The notes under the pieces were generated by a model, which worked only from the letters and a program-made list of their open reading frames with translations, made no database searches and was not told the origin of the DNA. From an uncultured bacterium (GTDB lineage: Bacteria > Bacillota > Clostridia > Oscillospirales > Oscillospiraceae), in contig CAOKLO010000002.1 of the NCBI GenBank assembly GCA_948469375.1, forward strand, positions 1 through 64,000: 64,000 nucleotides of DNA, written 5' to 3'. Shown here in pieces: positions 1-8,005 of this stretch (positions are counted from its first letter, which is position 1; every line of letters begins with the position of its first letter). A program made the position numbers and the translations under genes.

Positions 1-23
1 ATCCGCAGAAAGGAACGCCGAAC

Positions 24-71
24 ATGGAGAACAATCTGACCTACACCCAAGTGGGGGATTACTTAACCTAA
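24..71 (+). pseudogene. TnpV-like N-terminal fragment
   Basis: A 15-codon reading frame, MENNLTYTQVGDYLT, ends in TAA after an ATG preceded by AAAGGA. The peptide resembles the conserved start of the small TnpV proteins of Tn4451-type mobilizable transposons (TYTQVGDYL motif), which are normally much longer. It stops abruptly next to a relaxase-like sequence, so it is best read as the scar of a deletion that fused two mobile-element genes. The identification rests on one short motif and is tentative. Confidence 0.4.
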
Positions 72-74
72 AGG

Positions 75-521
75 TTGAGGGAAGTGTCCGACCGCTTATG
101 CCGAGAGTACGGTTTATCAGTGATTGAAAACCCCAAGAAAGCCCCGTCAAGACCGCTTTATCTGGACGAAAAAAGCGGAAAGCCGACACGGTACAACGTC
201 TATCGGGAGGATTTAAGGGAGGCAATCAATGGGAGCAGGGATTTACAGCAGATGGCGGCACAGTTCTCCGATGACCCGGAGCGGATATTGCCAGAGCCTG
301 GGCCGCTGGAGAGTGCCAAGTCCTACCGGGAGAAAAAGGCAAAGCCCCTGCTGGCGAAGATCGTCAAGGTGCTGCGCTCCCTATACCGGGCCTATGTCGA
401 GTTAAAAGGGATATCTCTGCGGGAGGCGGCGGAAGCCTGCGGCGTTCCGAGATCATCCTTTTATGACGCAGCCCTCCGCGTGGAAGGGCTGTGGGACGCA
501 CGGAGACATAATAAAAACTGA
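75..521 (+). pseudogene. Relaxase-derived chimeric fragment with resolvase-like C-terminus
   Basis: The first 50 or so residues (VSDRLCREYGLSVIENP and the following proline/lysine stretch) match the linker typical of MobA/VirD2-type relaxases of Firmicutes conjugative elements. The nickase domain that should precede them is absent. The last 35 residues (GISLREAAEACGVPRSSFYD) look like the helix-turn-helix end of a serine resolvase. The only start is a TTG with no convincing ribosome-binding site. What is seen is a truncated, internally deleted relaxase joined to a resolvase tail, probably not a functional protein. It marks the left part of the window as former conjugative or mobilizable DNA. 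Confidence 0.55.
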
Positions 522-658
522 CCGAGATTGTATGAAACCTCGGACGAAAAAATATTTTTGAAAAAGTCTTAATTTCAAAAGGACATTGCCGATATGTAGT
601 ACAGAACGGCAATTAGATTTCTGAAAAATCCGCTGACCGAAGTTGTATACAACCTCGG
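522..658 (+). repeat. Three-subsite res-like region (serine resolvase site)
   Basis: Three inverted repeats are spaced over 137 bases just upstream of the resolvase remnant. Subsite 1 (522-543) and subsite 3 (637-658) are near copies: both begin CCGA and end AACCTCGG, and subsite 3 is an almost perfect 22-base palindrome (CCGAAGTTGTA/TACAACCTCGG). Subsite 2 (585-613) has arms ATTGCCG and CGGCAAT. Three dyads of differing length in front of a resolvase gene is the usual plan of a res site, which binds resolvase dimers and may also control its promoter. The assignment to this resolvase is inferred from position. Confidence 0.55.
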
Positions 659-723
659 ACGATTTTTTTGCTTATCCAGCACAGAAAAGGAACGGTTTAT
701 GCAGCCTGTCGCAATGAGATCCG

Positions 724-1086
724 ATGATGAGAAACTGCAAGAGCAAATCCGCAGGCTGGCCCAGGAAGTCTTGTCCGAGATTTCAGACGCTGGATTCTTC
801 CCGCAGCAAAGAACTCCTCGGGACCTTCGTTTCAGAACTATTTCTTTCGGTTGCGGAACAGGAGCGCCGTCAAATGCGCCGCCAGAAACAGGCGGAAGGG
901 ATTGCGGCGGCAAGAGAACGCGGGGTACAGTTTGGCCGCCAGCACCTGCCTGTGCCGGACGGCTTCGAGGATCTGGCGCGGCAGTGGGAAAACGGCGGCA
1001 TCTCCGCCGGAAGCGCTGCCGCAAAGCTGGGTATGTCCCGGGACACGTTTCTGCGCAGGGCAAGGGAATACCGTACTGCCACATAA
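724..1086 (+). pseudogene. Serine resolvase C-terminal remnant
   Basis: From about residue 30 the frame reads like the end of a small serine resolvase: a long E-helix (VSELFLSVAEQERRQMR), the linker GIAAARERGVQFGR, and a C-terminal helix-turn-helix (SAAAKLGMSRDTFLRRA). The catalytic N-terminal domain, with its serine in a Y-x-R-V-S context, is missing, and the first 30 residues are unrelated low-quality sequence. It ends 14 bases before the dead TnpB gene. It could still be translated, but it cannot catalyse recombination. The intact res-like repeats upstream fit its origin as tnpR of a degraded transposon. Confidence 0.6.
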
Positions 1087-1100
1087 AAGGAGGGCTCGTC

Positions 1101-2282
1101 ATGCCGCGAAAGCCGAAAAAGCCGGTTGAGGACGGCAAAGCCCTCCAGTACACCACCCTCAAGGTCCGTCTCTATCCCACTCAGGCGCAGGCGGAGTTGT
1201 TTGAGAACACCTTCGGCTGCTGCCGCTACATCTGGAACCATATGCTGGCCGACCAGCAGCGGTTCTATCTGGAGACCGACAAGCACTTTATCCCCACCCC
1301 GGCCAAGTACAAGAAGGAAGCGCCGTTTTTGAAAGAGGTAGACAATCAGGCGCTGATTCAGGAGCACAATAAGCTGTCCCAGGCGTTTCGGGTGTTTTTC
1401 AAAGACCCCAGAACCTTTGGCCCGCCAAAGTTCAAAAAGAAAAAGACCGACAAGGATTCTTTCACCGCCTGTAACCACGAGTTTGAGTCCGGCCCAACCA
1501 TTTACATTACCAGGGACGGTATCCGCATGACCAAGGCCGGGATCATCCGGGCTAAGTTCTCCCGCCGCCCGCGAAACGGCTGGAAGCTGAAGCGGGTCAC
1601 GGTGGAGAAAACCAAATCAGGCAAATACTTCGCCTACATTCTTTATGAGTACATCGTAAAGGAGCCGGAGACAATTATCCCCACCCCGGAGACCACCGTA
1701 GGTTTGAAATATTCCATGGGCCACTTCTATGCGGCGGACAGCGGCGAACTGGCCGACCCGCCCCACTGGCTGAAAGCCTCCCAGGAAAAGCTGGCAAAAA
1801 TCCAGAAGCGGCTCAGCCGAATGGAACCAGGTTCCAAAAATTATCAGGAAGCAGTCCAGAAGTACCGCGAACTCCATGAGCACATCGCCAACCAGCGCCG
1901 CGACTTCATCCACAAGGAATCCAGCCGGATAGCCAACGGCTGGGACGCCGTGTGTGTGAGGGGCGATTCTATGCGGGAGGTATCAAAAAAGAAGGTGCTC
2001 CCGGGGAACGCGCTGGAAAGCGGATTCGGAATGTTCCGGGAGTGCCTGCGCTACAAGCTGGCGCGACAGGGCAAGACGCTGATCGTAGTAGACCGTGCGG
2101 CCCTCACCACAAAGACCTGTTCCGCCTGCGGGTTCGTCCGAAACGACAAACCCCACCGCAAGGGAACTTGGATCTGTCCCAAATGTGGTGTGGTACATGA
2201 CCGGGAGGTCAACGCGGCGAAAAACATCAAGGCCCAGGGGCTTGCCCAATATTCCAGTATGCAGGAGCGGGAAGCCGCTTAG
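1101..2282 (+). CDS. Nuclease-dead TnpB-family protein (TldR candidate)
   Basis: This 393-residue protein has the full TnpB/IS605 OrfB layout: an N-terminal wedge/REC region (TTLKVRLYPTQAQ, about 18-30; YIWNHMLADQ), a RuvC fold, and an intact four-cysteine zinc ribbon (C340, C343, C359, C362). The three catalytic acids are all replaced. The first aspartate of the usual GLDxSM motif is K203 (GLKYSM). The glutamate of IxIEDLxM is R287 (VCVRGDSM). The aspartate of DRDxNA is E369 (DREVNA). DNA cleavage is therefore not expected, while RNA and DNA binding may persist. TnpB-like nuclease-dead repressors (TldR) in Enterobacteriaceae sit beside flagellin genes and silence host flagellin using a guide RNA. 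Here csrA and flagellin follow on the same strand. No transposase TnpA is present. The ATG at 1101 has an AGGAGGG site; in-frame sequence extends upstream to 699 but is not TnpB-like. Confidence 0.85.
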   Translation: MPRKPKKPVEDGKALQYTTLKVRLYPTQAQAELFENTFGCCRYIWNHMLADQQRFYLETDKHFIPTPAKYKKEAPFLKEVDNQALIQEHNKLSQAFRVFFKDPRTFGPPKFKKKKTDKDSFTACNHEFESGPTIYITRDGIRMTKAGIIRAKFSRRPRNGWKLKRVTVEKTKSGKYFAYILYEYIVKEPETIIPTPETTVGLKYSMGHFYAADSGELADPPHWLKASQEKLAKIQKRLSRMEPGSKNYQEAVQKYRELHEHIANQRRDFIHKESSRIANGWDAVCVRGDSMREVSKKKVLPGNALESGFGMFRECLRYKLARQGKTLIVVDRAALTTKTCSACGFVRNDKPHRKGTWICPKCGVVHDREVNAAKNIKAQGLAQYSSMQEREAA

Positions 2283-2600
2283 CAGATAGCCCTTATTGGG
2301 GCCCCACACGAGCCCAGCGAAGCGGGTCGCGTGGGGAGAGGACGAGCAGCGAAATGAGCGAGCTTTCCCGTTTGCGGGGAAGTGAGGGATATGGAGCTTG
2401 CGAGGACGATATGCCGGTCGGAACGCCGGTGAACGCCCATGGTTCCGGCTGAGGAAGCGTTGATCGAAGCGAAACCATCTTTGATTTTGTTTCGATCAGC
2501 GTTATCCAAAGCCGTTGAGTGGGAAACGAGAGGCCGCCTTTCTTCTGAATCGCGGCTGAAAGCCCCTTGGGGCTGTTCAAAATATTATGACGATGAAAAG
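2283..2600 (+). ncRNA. Candidate omega-RNA scaffold and guide of the dead TnpB
   Basis: The 337 bases between the TnpB stop and csrA hold no gene but several strong hairpins: CCCCACACGA paired with TCGCGTGGGG (2302-2335), a stem around 2458-2502 (CGTTGATCGAA with TTCGATCAGCG), and a final AGCCCC-TT-GGGGCT hairpin (2561-2574) followed by TGTTCAA ending at 2580. TnpB guide RNAs start in the 3' end of tnpB and end in a GC-rich hairpin and a short TTCA-type motif at the old transposon right end. The guide is whatever follows. By that rule the guide starts at 2581 (AATATTATGACGATGAAAAG) and lies in the csrA leader. The 5' boundary and guide length are guesses; TldR guides can be shorter than 16 bases. 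Confidence 0.65.
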
Positions 2601-2619
2601 CAGGCGAAAGGAGTTTGCC

Positions 2620-2994
2620 ATGCTGTTTCTGCAACTCAAAACAGGAGAATACATGACCATCGGCGATGATGTGATTGTCCAGCTGAACGACGTTTCCGGC
2701 AATCACTGTAAGCTGATGGTCGAAGCCCCCAGGGAAGTCCCCGTCATGCGGGGCGAGTTGCTGGAACGCGCCGGGGCGGAACGCCCGGAATGCGTGATGG
2801 AAACGGCCCGCCAGCGCCGGTCGGGATCGGGATTGTCCTGGAATCGGAACAAACTCCAGGCGCTGATCACCATGCGGCGGCTGCTTGGGCAAATGGACGG
2901 CGGGGATGACCGCGTGAAGGATCTGCGCCGTCAGCTCGATTTTCTGTTCCCGCCCGAGTTCGCGTCCAACGAGACAGTCTACGCGCCAAAATAA
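2620..2994 (+). CDS. csrA: CsrA-like RNA-binding regulator with C-terminal extension
   Basis: Residues 1-50 align with CsrA along its whole core: MLFLQLKTGEYMTIGDD, then KLMVEAPREVPVMRGELLER. CsrA dimers bind GGA motifs in mRNA leaders and, in motile Firmicutes, repress flagellin translation. Leu4, Val42 and Arg44 of the RNA-binding surface are kept, but the usual Arg6 is Leu. Typical CsrA is 60-75 residues; this one is 124, with a charged, probably helical extension (about 55-124) that I do not recognise. The ATG at 2620 has a good AAAGGAG site and the family's normal MLxL start, so the further upstream ATG at 2587 is unlikely. It sits between the candidate omega RNA and flagellin, all on the same strand. 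Confidence 0.8.
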   Translation: MLFLQLKTGEYMTIGDDVIVQLNDVSGNHCKLMVEAPREVPVMRGELLERAGAERPECVMETARQRRSGSGLSWNRNKLQALITMRRLLGQMDGGDDRVKDLRRQLDFLFPPEFASNETVYAPK

Positions 2995-3162
2995 TTTCGG
3001 TTTCAAACGGTTGACGAGCCGGTTGAAATACAGCGCCGAGCCAATGTTCCAAAGGCCACGGAAACAGGCAAAGCGTGCCCTCCATTGTGCCGGATCCAGG
3101 GAATAGGTGAAAGCACAGTGAAGGAACCCCAGCAATCATTTTATTTATAGGAGGACTATAAA
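2995..3162 (+). promoter_or_regulatory. Flagellin leader with GGA motifs (candidate CsrA sites)
   Basis: The 168 bases before flagellin contain GGA at 3060, 3092, 3100, 3123, 3150 and 3153. The last two lie within the Shine-Dalgarno AGGAGGA (3149-3155), the position where CsrA blocks hag translation in Bacillus. No clear SigD/sigma-28 promoter (TAAA, spacer, GCCGATAT) is visible, so flagellin may be read from an upstream promoter together with csrA. CsrA binding is inferred from the motif and the neighbouring csrA gene. Confidence 0.5.
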
Positions 3163-4929
3163 ATGAGGATCCAACACAACATCATGGCTATGAACGCATA
3201 TCGCAACTACACCAACAACGTCTCCGCCATGAAGGCGAACCTGGAGAAGCTCTCCAGCGGCTATAAGATCAACCGCGCGGGCGACGACGCCGCCGGTCTG
3301 GCGATTTCTGAGAAGATGCGCGCCCAGATTACCGGCCTGGAGACCGCCCAGAAGAACGCCAAGGACGGCATCTCCCTGGTGCAGACCGCTGAGGGCGCTC
3401 TGACTGAGGTTCATGACATGCTCAACCGTATGGTGGAGCTGGCCACCCAGTCCGCCAACGGCACCTACGACGACACCACCGACCGCAACCAGATGCAGAA
3501 GGAGCTGGACCAGCTGCGCTCCGAGATCAACCGCATCGCCGACTCCTCCAACTTCAACGGCATCAAGCTGTTTGATGGCACCATGGAGGCCGACTCCGTG
3601 AAGTACGAGGTGGGCAGCAAGTCCGATCTGACCATTCTGGCTGGCGGCACCACCGCCGTCGGCCAAGCTGGCACCAGCACCATCGTCCACAAGGACGGCC
3701 AGCAGGCCGCCAAGACCAAGTTCGAGGTCGAGCTTGGGAACATCTCCTTCACCACCACTGCCACTGGCAACCAGACCGTTACTGTCACTATCGGCACCGA
3801 TACGGTTACCGCCTCCGTGGCCAACGGCGCGTCCGGCGCGGATCTGGCCAAGGGGATCGTGGGGAGCACCGGTGAAAAAGAGGTTCTCATTGGCGGCGTG
3901 AGCTACAACGTGACGGCCGATGGCTCCAAGCTGGTCTTTGAGATGACCGACGCCGCCAAGGATGCTTCCACTGCCGCGGCCAGCTTCACCGGTAACTTTG
4001 GCGTTTTGGTGTCGGGCGTTGGAGTCCAGGGCGGCACGGTCAACCTGGCCACCCAGGTCATCACTGAGGGCGCGCCCAAGACGGGCACCGTCTTGGCTAA
4101 CACCCAAACCGACGCCGCCTTTACCAAGGCCGATATTGTAGACGGCAAGGCCATCACCGTGGGCGACGTCACCTATGTGTTTGCCAGCAAGAAGGAGACC
4201 CTGGATGCCATTGCCGCCGCCGGCGACGGCTTCAAGGCCGTGGACATCAGCGACCTGGTGGATGACAACGGCGCGCTGGACGACAATAAGGCCGGCACCG
4301 GCGACGCCCTGTCCGAGGCCCTCAGCCGCCTGACCGTGGCCGCCAAGGACAACAAGATGTTCACCGTGGGCCAGACTAACGATTACAAGCTGACCTTCCA
4401 GGAGAAGGAAGACTATAACGGCAACGGCAAGGGCGGCCGGGCCGACCTGACCACCCAGGAGGGCGTCCAGAAGCAGATCCAGACCGGCACCTTCAACGCC
4501 GTCAAGGTCGCGGCCAAGAACGGCACCGGCAAGGGCCTGACCCTCCAGATCGGCGACACCGCCGACAGCTACAACCAGCTGAAGGTCAGCCTGGGCGATA
4601 TGCACACCAACTCCCTGGGCATCGCCGGCATCAGCATTGCCGATCAGGACAGCGCCGCCAAGGCTGTTGAGGCCATCAAGGCCGCCATCAACCAGGTGTC
4701 CGACGTCCGCGGTACTCTGGGCGCCACCCAGAACCGCTTGGACCACACCATCAACAACCTGTCCGTCATGACCGAGAACATCCAGGACGCCGAGTCCACC
4801 ATCCGCGACGTGGACGTGGCCGAGGAAATGATGGCCTACACCAAGAACAACATCCTGATCCAGTCCGCTCAGGCCATGCTGGCTCAGGCCAACCAGGTGC
4901 CTCAGGGCGTCCTCCAGCTCCTCCAGTAA
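3163..4929 (+). CDS. fliC: Flagellin
   Basis: This 588-residue flagellin, the filament subunit secreted by the flagellar type III system, has both conserved ends: MRIQHNIMAMNAYRN and LSSGYKINRAGDDAAGLAI at the N-terminus (D0/D1, about 1-140), and the C-terminal D1/D0 region (about 500-588) with LGATQNRLDHTINNL and MLAQANQVPQGVLQLL. Between them lies a long variable, surface-exposed segment rich in Thr, Ala, Gly and Asp, likely the site of modification. It is longer than the roughly 275-residue minimal Clostridia flagellins. The ATG at 3163 has an AGGAGGA site. It is followed at once by a terminator and by the modification island, which suggests that those enzymes act on this protein. Confidence 0.95.
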   Translation: MRIQHNIMAMNAYRNYTNNVSAMKANLEKLSSGYKINRAGDDAAGLAISEKMRAQITGLETAQKNAKDGISLVQTAEGALTEVHDMLNRMVELATQSANGTYDDTTDRNQMQKELDQLRSEINRIADSSNFNGIKLFDGTMEADSVKYEVGSKSDLTILAGGTTAVGQAGTSTIVHKDGQQAAKTKFEVELGNISFTTTATGNQTVTVTIGTDTVTASVANGASGADLAKGIVGSTGEKEVLIGGVSYNVTADGSKLVFEMTDAAKDASTAAASFTGNFGVLVSGVGVQGGTVNLATQVITEGAPKTGTVLANTQTDAAFTKADIVDGKAITVGDVTYVFASKKETLDAIAAAGDGFKAVDISDLVDDNGALDDNKAGTGDALSEALSRLTVAAKDNKMFTVGQTNDYKLTFQEKEDYNGNGKGGRADLTTQEGVQKQIQTGTFNAVKVAAKNGTGKGLTLQIGDTADSYNQLKVSLGDMHTNSLGIAGISIADQDSAAKAVEAIKAAINQVSDVRGTLGATQNRLDHTINNLSVMTENIQDAESTIRDVDVAEEMMAYTKNNILIQSAQAMLAQANQVPQGVLQLLQ

Positions 4930-4973
4930 GAGGCTGTTTGACACCCAAAGCACCATCAGCCCAACGCGTCAAT

Positions 4974-5007
4974 ACGGGGGCGGGCTTTTGCCCGTCCCCG
5001 TTCTTTT
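4974..5007 (+). terminator. Rho-independent terminator of flagellin
   Basis: The arms ACGGGGGCGGGC and GCCCGTCCCCGT close a TTTT loop and are followed by TCTTTT. It lies 45 bases after the flagellin stop, separating the abundant flagellin mRNA from the modification genes. Confidence 0.85.
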
Positions 5008-5081
5008 ATGAGGCATAGGGGAAAGCCGTTGAACGTCAGCGCCTTTCCCATGCGTCTCAGAACAAAAAGGAGAGATTTGCC

Positions 5082-7229
5082 ATGTCAAAGCCTCTGCTGT
5101 CCATTGGCATCATTTTTAAAAACGAGATCCGCTGTCTGGAGCGGTGCTTGAAGTCCCTCCAGCCCCTGCGGGACGCCCTGCCATGCGAACTGGTCATGGC
5201 GGACACCGGCGCTACAGATGGGAGCCGGGAGATCGCGGAGAAGTACGCGGACATTTTGTTTGACTTTCCCTGGATCAACGACTTCTCCGCTGCCCGCAAC
5301 GCGGTGATAGAGCGCTGTTCCGGGCAGTGGTACATGAGCATCGACTGTGACGAGTGGGTAGATCCCAACATCGAGGGATATGTCAAATTCCTCACCAGCG
5401 ACAAGGAGTTTGACTTCGCCTCGGTCATCATCCGCAACTACAGCACAGCGGGGCTGGAAAAGAGCGGGGGGTATTCCGACTTTCTGGCGGTGCGTCTGCT
5501 GCGCCTATCTTCCGGCATCCGGTATGAAGGCGCCATTCACGAGCACTTGCCTTACAAGGGCGATCTACATACCATGCTGATCCGGGGTGGTATTTTCCAT
5601 CACGATGGGTATGTATTCCAGGATCAGACGAGGCAAAAAGAAAAACAGCAACGGAACATGGAACTGCTGCGTGAGCAGCTAGAACGGGACCCGGATAACC
5701 TCATCATCCTGACTCAGTGCATTGAGTCGGGAGATGGACAGCCGGAGCAGTTGGATTATCTGCGTCGTGCCATGGCGGGGGTGGCCGAAAAGCGGTCCCA
5801 GTGGGAGCTGTTCGGCCCGGTGATCTACCGCCATGCGCTGCGTTATGCCATTGGGAAGGATCTGCCGGAATTTGAGGAGTGGCTTCAGACGGCGAAGGAT
5901 CAATTTCCCAGCTCCATCTTCGTCCGGGTGGAGATCGCCTATTTCGCCTTTGGCTATTACTGGAACAAGGACGACTACGCCAAGAGCATCTACTGGGGAG
6001 AGAAGTACCTTCAGGGGGTGGAGGACTACCACGCCGGGAAATTTAACAGAGCTGACTTGCTGGCCAGCTCGCTGTATAGGACAGAAGCCAGCAGCCGCCT
6101 CAGCGTAGCCTCAGTGCTGGCCTCCGGCTATCTCCATGAGAAGCAGCCGGAAAAATGCCTCAAACTGATGGAGACCTTCAACGGCCGGGAGCTGGACGCC
6201 AAGCAGGCCGGGGACTGCGTGCGCAACATCTGCAACCTGTACAGCCATTTTGAGGTGGACACCGCCCCCCTGCTGCTGCGGCTCTGGGAGGAGCTGAACG
6301 AGGCGGTCCCCACCCAGGCCCAGGCGGACCAGCGCCGCGCCGGGTTTGTCCAGGTGGGCGCGGAGATGTTTGAGGGGACGTTCATCCGCTCCGAGGAGAC
6401 GGAGGCGGACGTGGTTCACCACGCCTACACCGTGTTTCTGCCCTTGGGAGACAGGTGCGAGCTGGGGATTGCGGCGCAGATGCTGGGGACAGAGGCCGTC
6501 TCCGCCCTGGAAGCCCTGCTGGGTAAGGTGAAGGAGCTGGAAAAGCTGCCCGGACACGCGCTGGCCCACGCGCTGGGTTGCGGGGCGCGGTTCCCGCTGG
6601 AGAACCGCCCGCTGACCATTGAGCAAATGGATCTTCTGGCCGGCGGCATTGCCCAGGATAAGGACGAGCTGTACGGTTTGGTGCGGCAGGCGAGGGAGAA
6701 GGAGCTCCCTGACAGCGCGCAGGAGCTGGGCTGGGCCCGGGGGCTGTGCATGGCGGCGGTGAAGGTGTGCCCCTGGAAGGAGATTGACGGGGAGACCGGG
6801 CTATTGCTGTCCAGGGCTTTTGCCAGAGTGGAACGGGCGTATCTGCCGGTGTGCTACGCACCAGAGGTTTTGAACCGGGAAAACCTATTTCTGCTGCCGC
6901 CCCTGCACCGTTTCGGCTACTACTGCGCCCAGGCGTTTGACGCGCTGGACGTCGGAGACACGGCGGGCTATGTGCACTTGCTGCGGGAGGGCTTGTCCGT
7001 CTGCGAGGGTGTGAAGGATATGGTGGAGTTCCTCATCGACCACACGCCGGAATTGCGGACCCCGTCGGATGAGCTGAACGCCCTCGCGGAACAGATCCGG
7101 ACGGTGCTGGCGAACTTCCCGCCGGACGATCCTGCAGTGGCGGCGCTGAAGCAGAGCGAAGCATACCAGAAGGTGGCCTATCTGATCGAGGGTATTGAAG
7201 TTCCCGTTATGGGAGGGCTTGCCCAATGA
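5082..7229 (+). CDS. Family 2 glycosyltransferase with long helical repeat region
   Basis: Residues 1-230 form a GT-A fold: LLSIGIIFKNE at the start, DTGATDGS (41-48) for nucleotide binding, and the metal-binding DCDE (88-91) after MSI. The remaining 480 residues are predicted helical with TPR-like character and no recognised catalytic motif; similar tails in flagellin-associated transferases may hold the protein acceptor. It is the first gene after flagellin, so a role in adding or extending the flagellin glycan is likely. The acceptor and sugar cannot be told from sequence. The ATG at 5082 follows AAAGGAGAG. Its end overlaps the next gene by four bases, which implies translational coupling. 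Confidence 0.8.
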   Translation: MSKPLLSIGIIFKNEIRCLERCLKSLQPLRDALPCELVMADTGATDGSREIAEKYADILFDFPWINDFSAARNAVIERCSGQWYMSIDCDEWVDPNIEGYVKFLTSDKEFDFASVIIRNYSTAGLEKSGGYSDFLAVRLLRLSSGIRYEGAIHEHLPYKGDLHTMLIRGGIFHHDGYVFQDQTRQKEKQQRNMELLREQLERDPDNLIILTQCIESGDGQPEQLDYLRRAMAGVAEKRSQWELFGPVIYRHALRYAIGKDLPEFEEWLQTAKDQFPSSIFVRVEIAYFAFGYYWNKDDYAKSIYWGEKYLQGVEDYHAGKFNRADLLASSLYRTEASSRLSVASVLASGYLHEKQPEKCLKLMETFNGRELDAKQAGDCVRNICNLYSHFEVDTAPLLLRLWEELNEAVPTQAQADQRRAGFVQVGAEMFEGTFIRSEETEADVVHHAYTVFLPLGDRCELGIAAQMLGTEAVSALEALLGKVKELEKLPGHALAHALGCGARFPLENRPLTIEQMDLLAGGIAQDKDELYGLVRQAREKELPDSAQELGWARGLCMAAVKVCPWKEIDGETGLLLSRAFARVERAYLPVCYAPEVLNRENLFLLPPLHRFGYYCAQAFDALDVGDTAGYVHLLREGLSVCEGVKDMVEFLIDHTPELRTPSDELNALAEQIRTVLANFPPDDPAVAALKQSEAYQKVAYLIEGIEVPVMGGLAQ

Positions 7230-8002
7230 AGGTCGTAATTCTAGCCGGAGGCCTGGGTACCCGAATCAGTGAGGAGAGTTACTTGAAGCCCAAGCCTATG
7301 ATTACCATCGGCGACCAGCCGATTCTGTGGCACATTATGAAGTATTATTCCCACTTCGGGTTCCACGATTTCGTGATCTGCTGCGGTTATAAGGGCCATG
7401 TCATCAAGGAATATTTCGCGGATTATTACCTTTACCGCTCCGATGTGACCTTCGACTTTTCCGCTGAAAACCGCATGACGGTGCATCAAAATGTAGCCGA
7501 GCCGTGGCGGGTGACGCTGGTGGATACCGGTCTCAATACCCAGACAGGTGCCCGGGTGAAGCGGGTGCAAAAGTACATCGGAGACGAACCGTTCATGCTC
7601 ACCTACGGCGACGGGGTAAGCGACGTGGATCTGAATGCCTTGCTGGAACAGCACAAACGCTCCGGCAAAACCGTTACCCTCACCGGTGTCCAGCCCGGCG
7701 GGCGATTCGGCGTATTGGATCTGGAGGGCCAAACCGTCACCGGGTTCCGGGAGAAGGCCGGGGAGGACGGCGGCTGGATCAACGGCGGGTTCATGGTCAT
7801 GGAGCCGGAGGTTTTCGATTACCTGAGTGTGGAGGAGTCCTGCGTGTTGGAGCGCCAGCCAATGGAGACCCTCGTGCAGGAGGGTCAGCTGGGCATCTAT
7901 AAGCACCGGGAGTTCTGGCAGTGTATGGACACCCAGCGGGACCGGATCTGGCTGGAGGAGCGGTGGAAAAACGATACCGCACCGTGGAAGGTTTGGGCCT
8001 GA
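7226..8002 (+). CDS. rfbF: Glucose-1-phosphate cytidylyltransferase
   Basis: This enzyme makes CDP-glucose from CTP and glucose-1-phosphate, the first step of CDP-deoxyhexose synthesis. The nucleotidyltransferase signature AGGLGTR is at 7-13, with KPKPM just after, and YGDGVSDVD supplies the metal-binding aspartate. The long match through GGWINGGFMVMEPEVFDYL is typical of RfbF rather than RfbA. At 258 residues it has the usual family length. The start ATG overlaps the previous stop (ATGA). With rfbG two genes downstream it commits glucose-1-phosphate to CDP-4-keto-6-deoxyglucose. Confidence 0.92.
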   Translation: MKVVILAGGLGTRISEESYLKPKPMITIGDQPILWHIMKYYSHFGFHDFVICCGYKGHVIKEYFADYYLYRSDVTFDFSAENRMTVHQNVAEPWRVTLVDTGLNTQTGARVKRVQKYIGDEPFMLTYGDGVSDVDLNALLEQHKRSGKTVTLTGVQPGGRFGVLDLEGQTVTGFREKAGEDGGWINGGFMVMEPEVFDYLSVEESCVLERQPMETLVQEGQLGIYKHREFWQCMDTQRDRIWLEERWKNDTAPWKVWA

Positions 8003-8005
8003 GCG

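Noticed and set aside
699..1100. N-terminal extension of the TnpB-like protein from 699
   Set aside because: The extra 134 residues overlap the resolvase remnant in another frame and do not resemble TnpB; ATG 1101 has its own strong ribosome-binding site.
1101..2282. Active IS605/IS1341 transposon nuclease
   Set aside because: All three RuvC acids are changed and no TnpA transposase or left end is seen, so an active TnpB is not supported.
3145..4956. Long minus-strand frame opposite flagellin
   Set aside because: It is the complement of GC-rich codons of a clear flagellin; its translation is Val/Gly/His/Leu-rich low complexity without any domain.
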